Source: Cyanobacteria bacterium SBLK | Lineage (GTDB): Bacteria; Cyanobacteriota; Cyanobacteriia; Cyanobacteriales; Spirulinaceae | Assembly: GCA_017746715.1 (NCBI GenBank) | Contig: JAGHZQ010000063.1 | Coordinates: 1-55,296 of the forward strand | Length of the DNA stretch: 55,296 nt | Direction of reading: 5' to 3' | In this document: piece after piece, positions 43,719-52,000 of the stretch | Layout of the letters: every line of letters begins with the position of its first letter | Numbering within the stretch: position 1 is the stretch's first letter | Position numbers and translations under genes: made by a program | The notes under the pieces: model-generated | Seen by the model: the letters and a program-made list of their open reading frames with translations, nothing else | Told to the model about the DNA's origin: nothing | Databases searched by the model: none

Positions 43719-43955
43719 TTACGCGATCGCTTGTAAATTGACAGAAGAATCGTTAGGATCGAGTAGATTCTCAATGACTGCTTGAGTCACGTTCATTTTT
43801 TGAGCCATTTCTATTATAGAGAGTCCCGTCCGATCCATTACCCGTTCCAGTTGATAAATAAGAACGCGTTTGCTTGCTGTTGCTTCCACTTCAGGCAACA
43901 AACCTTCCTCGGCTAAAAAGTCATCAAAGTTACTGCCAATATAGCGATCGCTCAT
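43719..43955 (-). CDS. Short HTH protein, HigA-like antitoxin, probably truncated
   Basis: 78 residues. The sequence SNFDDFLAEEGLLPEVEATASKRV and GLSIIEMAQKMNVTQAVIENLLDPNDSSVNLQ matches the N-terminal two-thirds of XRE/HigA-type antitoxins, which usually continue for another ~20 residues. Here a stop follows a GCGATCGC site just after that point. A strong AGGAGG precedes the ATG by six bases. No RelE/HigB toxin is adjacent. It may regulate the short operon it heads. Confidence 0.75.
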   Translation of the reverse strand: MSDRYIGSNFDDFLAEEGLLPEVEATASKRVLIYQLERVMDRTGLSIIEMAQKMNVTQAVIENLLDPNDSSVNLQAIA

Positions 43956-43961
43956 CTCGAT

Positions 43962-43967
43962 CCTCCT
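43962..43967 (-). promoter_or_regulatory. Shine-Dalgarno site for the HTH gene
   Basis: AGGAGG on the minus strand, six bases before the ATG at 43955. It shows that the HTH gene is independently translated and not a remnant of the CHAT gene upstream. Confidence 0.8.
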
Positions 43968-44030
43968 TTTTTATTCTTGTTGTAGTTTTTTCAGTATGAA
44001 AAGGTTTCATTCATACAATTTTAGAATCCC

Positions 44031-47000
44031 TCATTTTCCAGATATGATAAAGGACGACCAATAATAAGGGTGAGAATAAGGGCGATCGCGCTTTATTTTA
44101 GCAATCTTTTCATCGAGATCGATGTCTTCTTGGAGGATAAATTGTACTTGAGGAATATGGGATAGGGCAGCGATCGCGTTATCTAACCATTGTTGCAGGT
44201 CGGATTTGGTGGCATTCCTCAGCCAGAATTGGGCGTTTTTCAGGGCTGTGGCGGGCGGTTGTCCGGAATGAAGATTTTGGTAAAAAGTGACGATGAGGAG
44301 GGTTGTCGGGAAGGATTCGACTTTCCAGAGGGTACTGAGAACATAGGATGCACCTGCCTGCAAAAAGCCACTGACTAAGCCGACATATTCGTCGGTGATG
44401 GTTTGGTTGCCAGTGACGGCGGTTTCGCAGGCAGACAGGACGATGAGGCGGTATGCTTGCAGATCGAGAGCGAGGACATCTTGGAGAGTGAGAGTATCTT
44501 TTTCGTTGAGATAGAGACAGGAGAGGGCGGGATTTTGGGGGTTATAGGCGGCGTGTCCGCAGAAGTGGAAGATATCGTGAGGGTGTTTCAATGCTTCGGT
44601 AACGCATTCTTTCCTCGTGTTTTCTTGGTTGAGGCGTTGGCATCCTCCCCAGCCCCCCTTTGTAAGGGGAGAGAATTGAGTGAGGATGAGTTCGCATTCT
44701 ACTTGGGCATCGTACAACGTATCGAAAGATTGGGTTTTGTTACCGATTTTGAGGGTGCTTTGGGGATGTTCGACAATGAGGAGATTTTGCCCTTTCTCCC
44801 AGTTTGGAGAGAGAGGAGGAAGACCGAGATAGGCACTGGGGAGGGTGGTGCAGGTTTGCTTCTCGAAAAAGGTGGGGAGGGGGAAACGATGCAGGTCGCG
44901 ATGAGGGATGAGGATGAGATGGTTAATAGCATGGGTTTGCAGGTGTTGTTCGATTTCGGCGATGTTGAGGAGGGTTTTCAGTTCGTCGAGTTGCGTTTCT
45001 AGGTCTGCATACCATTGCGTCTCGGTTTCGGAGGTGTCGTCTTCTTTTTTCGTGCCGTATTTGGCGTAGTCTTCGTTCCACTTTTTCACCCACGCTTCGA
45101 AGGCGAGAAGTTGCAATAAACTGGGGTCTCTTTCATCCTCGGGTTGGGGAGGGGGAGGGATGAGGAGGGGATCGGGGTCGTGGGGAAGGAGGAGGAAGGT
45201 GCTGAGGGAGATGGGGCTGAGATGCCAGTAAATGAGGGCTGTGGTGGGGGTGGTGAGGAGTTGGCGAATTTGGTCGTAGGTGAGTTCTGGGATGTCGCCA
45301 TAGTTCCAAATCCAGCGCAAACAGGTGTTTTTGCCCGTTTCGGCGAGGGTCAGGGCTTCGTGGAGGGTGTCGGATTGGAGGGCAAGGCTGACGGTAAGCT
45401 GGTTAAAGGCGGTGAATTTGCGGGCGAGTTGCTGTTTGGCATAGTCCCCTCCTTTGAATTCTTGTAGCATTCGGTTGAGGCGATCGGTCCCGTCTTGCAG
45501 GAGAACTCGCGCTTCTTCGGGTTCTTTGAGGGACAGGAGGACGTTACTGAGGTCTTGGAGGACTTCGAGGTGCAGTTCGGGATAATCGGTTGCAGTGAGG
45601 GTTTTTAGGGCGGTTTTGTAGCTGTTTTCCGCTTTGCGCCAGTAGGGACGGGAATGGGAAACTGTGCGCCCTTGAAAATAATGGGTTTGCCCAATTCGGT
45701 GATGAATAAATCCCCATCCTTTGGGGTGCGTGTCTTGGCAAATAAGGTTTTGATTGAGAGGGAATTGCAGGCTGTTGAGTTGTCCCTCATAACCGCGTTT
45801 ATTTAGTTCTGCATGTTCGATACAGAAATGTTTTTCGGCGGTTTGTTGAATGTATCGGGCAACTTCGGGAGAGAGGGTATTTTGTCTGGGTTGGGGTCGG
45901 TTTTGTAGGGACGTTGCATGCAACGTCCCTACATGGGTTGCTTGGAAATAAAATAAAAAATTGCGTTGAAACTGGCGATCGTGTTGACTGGACTTGGCTG
46001 CTACAATCCCCCGACTGGCCCATGCCTTATGGTCGTCGGGTTTAAATTGCAAGGCTTGGTCATAGGAGGCGATCGCTTCTTCTGGCTTTCCTAATTTCCC
46101 TAGCACAATCCCTCGGTTGTTCCATGTTTCATGGAAGTCGGGTTTAAATTGCAAGGCTCGGTCATAGGAGGCGATCGCTTCTTCTAATCTTCCTAAATTC
46201 TTTAGCGCAAGCCCTCGGTTGTTCCATACTTCATGGAAGTCGGGTTTAAAGTGCAAGGCTCGGTCATAGGAGGCGATCGCTTCTTCTAATCTTCCTAAAT
46301 CCTTTAGTGCATTCCCTTGATTAAACCATGCCTCATGGTAGTCGAGTTTAAAGTGCAAGGCTCGGTCATAGGAGGCGATCGCTTCTTCTGACCTTCCTAA
46401 ATTAAATAGCACAAGCCCTCGGTTAGTCCATGCCTCATATTTATCGGGTTTAAAGTGCAAGGCTCGGTCATAGGAGGCGATCGCTTCTTCTAACCTTCCT
46501 AAAGTCCCTAGCGCACTTCCTCGGTTATTCCATGCCTCATGGTAGTCGAGTTTAAAATGCAAGGCTCGGTCATAGGAGGCGATCGCTTCTTCTAACCTTC
46601 CTAAATTAAATAGCGCAAGCCCTCGGTTGACCCATGCCTCATGGTAGTCGGGTTGAAATTGCAAGGCTCGGTCATAGGAGGCGATCGCTTCTTCTAACCT
46701 TCCTAAATTAAATAGCGCATTCCCTCGGTTGACCCATGCCTCATGGTAGTCGGGTTGAAATTGCAAGGCTTGGTCAAAGCAAGTAAGCGCTTCTTCAAAT
46801 CTTCCTAAATTAAATAGCGCAAACCCTTGGCTAAGCCATGCCTCATATTTGTCGGGTTGAAATTGCAAGGCTTGGTCAAAGCAAGTAAGCGCTTCTTCAA
46901 ATCTTCCCAAATTCCCTAGCTGAATTCCTCGATCGAACCATTCCTGATAAGAAAGCGATTCTTGAAAACTTGGCAAAACAGATTGAGAAGTTCCCATTTG

Positions 47001-47384
47001 AGACATTAACTCGTTAAACTCGTGAACCTCAGACAGATTAGAAACCTCTTTTACTTCCTCTATCTCACTCCTCTCAGAACCTTGTAAATATGCGGCAAAC
47101 TCTCGTGCCATCCGTCCCAACTCCCCTCGTCCTGCCTCACTCAAACCCTGCAACGCCGCCAGCACTTCCCCCTCTTGGGATTTTCTTCTCACTTTTCCCA
47201 CATATCCCGCCAACCACTGCACCAACCCCGACTCATCCACCCCACGACTCTGCATCCATGCTTCTATCTCCTCCCTCGTCGCGCCGCCTTTTACCTTCTC
47301 TGTCACTTCCTCAAACAGGGCGCGATAGTTGGGTTTTTCCGGTTCTTGGGGTTGCGGGGGGCGTTTTTTGAAGGGATTCCACAT
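44031..47384 (-). CDS. TPR-CHAT protein (caspase-like peptidase)
   Basis: 1117 residues. A basic N-terminus and a short helical domain (about 20-100), then nine full TPRs and a partial tenth (about 145-485), an insert-rich middle, further helical repeats (about 600-700) and a CHAT domain (about 800-1117). The predicted catalytic His is in FHFCGHAAY and Cys in LIVLSACETAVTG, both intact. The C-terminal YSHPYYWSSFIISGK is typical of CHAT. Two foreign-looking segments (THVGTLHATSLQNRPQ and SPLTKGGWGG) come from interspersed repeats. CHAT peptidases with TPRs act in defence or programmed death in other systems; here the target is unknown. Confidence 0.9.
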   Translation of the reverse strand: MWNPFKKRPPQPQEPEKPNYRALFEEVTEKVKGGATREEIEAWMQSRGVDESGLVQWLAGYVGKVRRKSQEGEVLAALQGLSEAGRGELGRMAREFAAYLQGSERSEIEEVKEVSNLSEVHEFNELMSQMGTSQSVLPSFQESLSYQEWFDRGIQLGNLGRFEEALTCFDQALQFQPDKYEAWLSQGFALFNLGRFEEALTCFDQALQFQPDYHEAWVNRGNALFNLGRLEEAIASYDRALQFQPDYHEAWVNRGLALFNLGRLEEAIASYDRALHFKLDYHEAWNNRGSALGTLGRLEEAIASYDRALHFKPDKYEAWTNRGLVLFNLGRSEEAIASYDRALHFKLDYHEAWFNQGNALKDLGRLEEAIASYDRALHFKPDFHEVWNNRGLALKNLGRLEEAIASYDRALQFKPDFHETWNNRGIVLGKLGKPEEAIASYDQALQFKPDDHKAWASRGIVAAKSSQHDRQFQRNFLFYFQATHVGTLHATSLQNRPQPRQNTLSPEVARYIQQTAEKHFCIEHAELNKRGYEGQLNSLQFPLNQNLICQDTHPKGWGFIHHRIGQTHYFQGRTVSHSRPYWRKAENSYKTALKTLTATDYPELHLEVLQDLSNVLLSLKEPEEARVLLQDGTDRLNRMLQEFKGGDYAKQQLARKFTAFNQLTVSLALQSDTLHEALTLAETGKNTCLRWIWNYGDIPELTYDQIRQLLTTPTTALIYWHLSPISLSTFLLLPHDPDPLLIPPPPQPEDERDPSLLQLLAFEAWVKKWNEDYAKYGTKKEDDTSETETQWYADLETQLDELKTLLNIAEIEQHLQTHAINHLILIPHRDLHRFPLPTFFEKQTCTTLPSAYLGLPPLSPNWEKGQNLLIVEHPQSTLKIGNKTQSFDTLYDAQVECELILTQFSPLTKGGWGGCQRLNQENTRKECVTEALKHPHDIFHFCGHAAYNPQNPALSCLYLNEKDTLTLQDVLALDLQAYRLIVLSACETAVTGNQTITDEYVGLVSGFLQAGASYVLSTLWKVESFPTTLLIVTFYQNLHSGQPPATALKNAQFWLRNATKSDLQQWLDNAIAALSHIPQVQFILQEDIDLDEKIAKIKRDRPYSHPYYWSSFIISGK
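44641..44674. repeat. Interspersed repeat inside the TPR-CHAT gene
   Basis: CATCCTCCCCAGCCCCCCTT followed by TGTAAGGGGA reads on the minus strand as SPLTKGGWGGC. The G-rich/TAAGGGG structure is that of repeats found between genes here. It lies in a loop of the CHAT domain. Confidence 0.8.
45904..45933. repeat. Perfect 30-bp palindrome inside the TPR-CHAT gene
   Basis: The half-site TGTAGGGACGTTGCA is followed directly by its reverse complement, with no mismatch. On the minus strand it encodes VGTLHATSL in frame. Near-identical palindromes centred on GTTGCATGCAAC or GTAGCATGCTAC are interspersed in many cyanobacterial genomes. Confidence 0.92.
46030..46935. repeat. 102-bp tandem repeats encoding TPRs
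   Basis: Nine units of about 102 bp (34 codons) with very high identity. Most contain GGCGATCGC (HIP1) in the codons for EAIAS. There is no spacer structure, so this is not a CRISPR array. Confidence 0.92.
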
Positions 47385-47422
47385 CGTCCGAGGGGAAATG
47401 AGACAGGATTTTTTGTTCTATT

Positions 47423-47682
47423 TTAGTGGAGTTTCTGAGAATTGGTGAGGCACGATCCTAAAATTTGACGAATATTCTGCAAGCGAGGATGAGAAAATTG
47501 ACATTGTTTGCCAAGTTCGGGCATTTGTCCCAACTGCTGAAATGTTTTTTCTGCCGCAAAAACAAAGCGATTCTCTTCCGAGACGCTTCGCGATCGCTAT
47601 TGTCCAGATTATTTTCAGCAATATAAGTCGCAATTTCGATAAGATCGCGAATAACCTGCGGACGTTTGCGAATTTCACTCAT
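47423..47682 (-). pseudogene. parE: ParE/RelE-type toxin disrupted by a 23-bp insertion
   Basis: The frame begins MSEIRKRPQVIRDLIEIATYI as in ParE toxins and then turns to nonsense after NLDNSDR. Another frame continues as FVFAAEKTFQQLGQMPELGK, then CQFSHPRLQNIRQIL, to a stop at 47423. Removing 23 bp at 47567-47594 restores one continuous frame (NLDNSDRFVFAAEKTF). The gene overlaps parD by the usual few bases. The toxin is dead as it stands. Confidence 0.88.
47567..47594. mobile_element. Very small insertion with 5-bp target duplication
   Basis: An 18-bp segment, TCTCTTCCGAGACGCTTC (plus strand, 47572-47589), is flanked by GCGAT on both sides. Deleting the segment and one GCGAT rebuilds GCGATCGC, the HIP1 octamer, and the parE frame. 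The segment contains a TCTC/GAGA hairpin. It resembles the small dispersed repeats of 21-27 bp described in Nostoc-type genomes. Confidence 0.8.
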
Positions 47683-47935
47683 GTTTGTTGCGATCGAGCT
47701 TATCTCGAACAGCTTGACGAATTTCCACCCAGTCGCGATCGCCCATCGGGGTTGGTTTTCCAGAATCTAACCCCTCTAATAAAAGAGTTTCAATTTGTTC
47801 TTTCGCTTTCTGTTTTTGGTCTTGACGAATCAGATCGCGGATATATTCGCTAACGCTTCCATAACCTCCAGTTTTCACTTGCTGTTCGATATAATCCCGC
47901 ATGGTGTCCGGGAGGGAGACATTCATGGTTTTCAT
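47675..47935 (-). CDS. parD: ParD-type antitoxin
   Basis: 86 residues: a ribbon-helix-helix N-terminus (MNVSLPDTMRDYIEQQVKTG, GYGSVSEYIRDLIRQ) and an acidic toxin-binding tail. Full length. It overlaps the DUF4351 remnant by four bases (ATGA) and parE by eight. With parE broken, it is an orphan antitoxin here, although it could still neutralise other ParE copies. Confidence 0.9.
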   Translation of the reverse strand: MKTMNVSLPDTMRDYIEQQVKTGGYGSVSEYIRDLIRQDQKQKAKEQIETLLLEGLDSGKPTPMGDRDWVEIRQAVRDKLDRNKHE

Positions 47936-48305
47936 GGCATCACCAGACTTAAGAAGTTGGCTCTATTATGACAATTTATGCCATTAGAGCGATCGCTATC
48001 CTCATCCTCGGAATTTTCTTCAATTTTCGCCAACCCAGTTATTAAATCTGCCACACTCTCAAAATCCAATATCTCCAAACCCAACGCATCCAACTGCGTG
48101 AGATTGAGTTTAGAGATACGTGCTTCTATATCCGATTCGAGTTCGCCAAAACGTCGGGAAAGCTGTGCTAAAAGTAATTCTAGCTTACCTTCTCCGCGAC
48201 CTTCTTTACGACCGCGATCGAGACCGATCTCGATCCCTTCTTCCATCCAACTCGTGACAATCTGCATGACTTCCTCCTTTTCCTCTGGCTTAATTTTAGC
48301 GATTT
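47932..48305 (-). pseudogene. 5'-truncated Rpn/DUF4351 protein
   Basis: The open part starts after a TAA at about 48303 with FVKQIAKIKPEEKEEVMQIV, which aligns with the interior of Rpn-type PD-(D/E)XK proteins. The C-terminal DUF4351 domain follows (LLLAQLSRRFGELESDIEARISKLNLTQLDAL). The nuclease part upstream is gone. An internal ATG at 48267 could still give a 111-residue protein coupled to parD. The last ~25 residues are not family-like. Confidence 0.78.
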
Positions 48306-48385
48306 GTTTGACAAATTAACGATCGCCTCTATCCGCTCGCACCAAAATCGATCTAAAATAGCAATAGTCTCATGGAAAGATCGCA

Positions 48386-49006
48386 ATGATTCAAAGCCAA
48401 GCCCGATCGCTTTCTTTTGAGGAATTTTTGGCATGGTATCCAGAAGATGGCAAGCGTTATGAATTAATTGAAGGAGCGATCGTTGAAATGCCGCCAACGG
48501 GTTCTCACGAAGATTTAAGCGGTTTTCTCGTTGCCGAATTAAACTGGGAAATTCGACGGCAAAATCTGCCTTATTCCATTCCTCGAACCTGTATCGTAAA
48601 ACCTAATATCTCGCGATCGGGATATCAACCCGATGTTACGATTTTAAATCGAGAATTTGTTGCAGATGAACCGCTTTGGCGAGAAGCATCCGTCGTGCAA
48701 AACGGTCGCACTATTCCTCTGGCGATCGAAGTTGTAAGCACCAATTGGCGAGACGATTACGGTCATAAATTGATTGAATATGAAGCCATGGGAATTGCAG
48801 AATATTGGTTAGTAGATTATCGGGCTTTGGGTGCAGTTCGCTATATTGGCAAACCGAAACAACCAACGATTACAGTTTGCCAATTGATTGAAGGAGAATA
48901 TCAAATGCAGCGTTTTATTACGGGTCAGAATGTGCGATCGCAGATATTTCCCCAGCTTGAATTAACGACCGATACGATTTTTCAATCTGCCGAATTACAA
49001 AATTAA
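48386..49006 (+). CDS. Uma2 family (DUF820) putative endonuclease
   Basis: 206 residues with the full family pattern: SFEEFLAWYPEDGKRYELIEGAIVEMPP, then YQPDVTIL, IPLAIEVVSTNWRDDYGHKLIEYEAMGIAEYWLVDY. The D of PDVTI, E of LAIEVVS and K of GHKLIEY fit the PD-(D/E)XK nuclease site. It is a distant paralogue of the gene at 2952-3542. Function unproven. Confidence 0.9.
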   Translation: MIQSQARSLSFEEFLAWYPEDGKRYELIEGAIVEMPPTGSHEDLSGFLVAELNWEIRRQNLPYSIPRTCIVKPNISRSGYQPDVTILNREFVADEPLWREASVVQNGRTIPLAIEVVSTNWRDDYGHKLIEYEAMGIAEYWLVDYRALGAVRYIGKPKQPTITVCQLIEGEYQMQRFITGQNVRSQIFPQLELTTDTIFQSAELQN

Positions 49007-49039
49007 GCGATCGCCTCGTATTTCTACTGAATCAAACCA

Positions 49040-52000
49040 TTACCAAGGACTGCCAATTAAAGTAAACCCACTCCAATAATAAGGATGGCTAAAGGAGCGA
49101 TCGCCTAATTCTACTAATTCTGGTGTCAGAGGGATGCTCGTATCGGCGATCGCAATACTCCCATCTTTTAAATAAGTCTCTCCTCGTAACATTGCTAACT
49201 GAGCCTGACGTAATGCCCCAACTTTGATCGGGACATCTCGCAGGCGACTATAAAAAGTTCCCATTAAAGCGAGAGTTCCCGCGTCGTTAACGTTCCACAA
49301 ACTCCCCAAAGCCGATTTTACCCCAGCCGCAACTGCTAAACCGGCAAATCCCAATTCTGCCTCGACATCTCCCAATGCCGTGCGACAGGCACTTAAAACT
49401 AATAATTCTGTCGTCGGATTATGAAAGTTTAACTCTCTCATGCGATCTAAAGAAACTTGGCGATCGCCAAATAAAATATAAGAGCGATCGGATTTTCCCG
49501 CTCTGAATTCGCCGTGAGTTCCTAAATGAACGATTCCGTAGGCTGTTTGTTGGCGTTGTCCTTTCAATTGTTCGACTGTAAATTCCTCATTGAGAAAAAC
49601 GTCTCCTTGCCAAAATTGACCGATAATGTCTAATTCTACAGGAACGGCAGGCAAGGCATCTTGTTCGCTAAATTCGGATGCTCCCATCGCCAGAACTTGC
49701 GTCTCTTTGATATTTTTATGGGTGGTATCGGTAAGGGAGATACTCGGCATCAAACCCATGCTATACCGTTCGATCAAAAATGCTTCGCCATCGTGAAGGG
49801 CTGCCATAGGAAGCGATCGCAATCCCGCGTGTAAAATAAACGCAATATTATCGATTTCTCGTGCCTCGAGTTCGCGTTCGAGAGGAGCAATAATCCATTG
49901 ATAGAATTGCCGAGAAGGTGTGAGAAATGCCTGGGGACGGCGAACGTTAGTTACAGTATTGCGAAATTCTCCTGCTTGTTTCATTACTCGCTCTCGAGTC
50001 GCTTCGGGTAATTGTTGCATGACAACTTCTCCGTTTGCAGTCACCAGAAATACTTGTAAAATATCACTATCTGAAGTATTGGCAGGTTGAGGGGATTCCC
50101 AATTGCGATCGCCCGAAGGAAGACTTTCCGAAGAAGCCAAAAGCATTTCTGAAGGATTTTGACTCAGTACGGCAGGCGCAAACATCACGTAAATAATAGA
50201 AGGTTTCGTGCCAGTTTTTTGGGCAATATTCTGTAAAATTTCTTGAATTTCAGAAAGCGAAGTTGTGTCAATCTTTTTTAAGTCCAAATAGTTGGAAAAT
50301 TCTTCAGTCATAGATTGTTCGAACTGTTCTACTCCAGTATCGAGCAAAGATAAACCCAAATTTCTATTGCTTATTAATGTTTGGTAGTTCGCAAGCGTAT
50401 CGATCGCACTGATGGAATTGAGCAGGTTATCAGGATAGCAAATAGGCAGACAGTTGACCAAGCTGGGAGAAGTTTGATTTGCGATCGAACTATTATTACT
50501 ACTATCGAGTTCTTCCCCATTAAACGAAAGAATATTTGCAGTAAAGTCTAAAGATAAAGAAAGATTGATAGGAACTTCAAATGATAGATCGAGGGTTGCA
50601 CTGGTATCGGCAGAAATTGTATTATAGTTTCCATCTAGTTCGCCAACAATCCAAATTCCCGTACTAGGATTGTAGCTCCCCATTGAAAGAATAAAATTTT
50701 GTAATTGTATCTCGTTGGGAAAGGAAAGTTGTAGATGAATATCTCCTACTGCGTCGGGTCCGTGATTGATTAAATCGAGAGTTGCGGTAACGGTATCCTC
50801 AATCAAAATCCCTCCGCTATCGACGCTCAAAATGACCTCTAAATCGGCATTCACTTCAAATGCACCAATATCAATTATTTCGCGACTGAATGCTCTTTGA
50901 TCGACACTGGGTGCATCTAAAGAAGTTCCGGCATCGATCGCAATACTTCCGGGTAATAAAGCATGGGTTTGAGTCAAACCGCCATAATTTCCCAAGGGGG
51001 AAAGGTTGAGATCCGTCGTGCTAACTCCAACGCGAGTATTATTATTTGTAAAGTCTCCCGTACCGTCAACACCAATGAGATTGTAGCCGAGATCTGCGAT
51101 CGCGATATTATTATCATCTATCGTATCGTTTGTTGTTGAATTGCCGGCACTATTGCCAGCAATAATGCTATTTAAAACCGAGACTTCTGCCGAGCCACCA
51201 CCACTATTCTGCATATAAATTCCCCCTCCTTCTCCACCCGCACGATTCTCAAAAATAGTGGTATTGACGATCGACAAAGACAAATCTTCATTTTTACTAT
51301 CAAAATCAACTCCGCCACCATTAATCTTTGCAGAATTGCCAGAGATTGTTACATTTTCTATCGTGACAAAATTCTCTTTGTCCAGTCTAATTCCTCCTCC
51401 GTCAGAATTACTAGAGTTTTGAGAAATGGTACTGTTCTCGAGGATAACCGTGCCTTTATCCATAAATATTCCCCCTCCATTACCTCCCGCAGAATTGCCA
51501 GATATCGTACTATTATCAATTGCCGCATCGGTTTGTCTGAGAGAAATTCCCGCTCCCGATACCCCACCTCCTATAGCAACATTTCCCGATATCGTGCTAC
51601 TTTCAACGGTTAATGTGCTATTTTGGCTGGCAATTCCTCCTCCATGAAGATTGCTGCCACTAATTGTATTTCCAGAAATAGTGCTATTATTAATCGTTGC
51701 GATACTATCTTTGATAAAAATACCGCCGCCATCATCCACTGCACTGTTATTGGTAATAATGCTGTCATTAATTGTTAGCGTACTGTCTTTTACATAGATT
51801 CCTGCCCCTCCATTCGCTCCTAAACGTCCATTTTGAATGGTTAAATTATTGAGAGTGACAGATGAGTTATTATCAATAAAAAATATGCGATCGCTGCTCT
51901 GTCCATCTAAAATAATATTATTAGTCGTGCCATCAATGATTAATGTTTGATTGTTAATACTCAGTTCTGAATTCAAGAAAATTGTCATATTCGTACTAAA

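Noticed and set aside
44403..45002. A 199-residue plus-strand frame in the CHAT gene
   Set aside because: Glu/Gly-rich antisense shadow of a well-supported coding region.
46030..46935. CRISPR-like or satellite array
   Set aside because: The 102-bp units are TPR codons within an intact gene.
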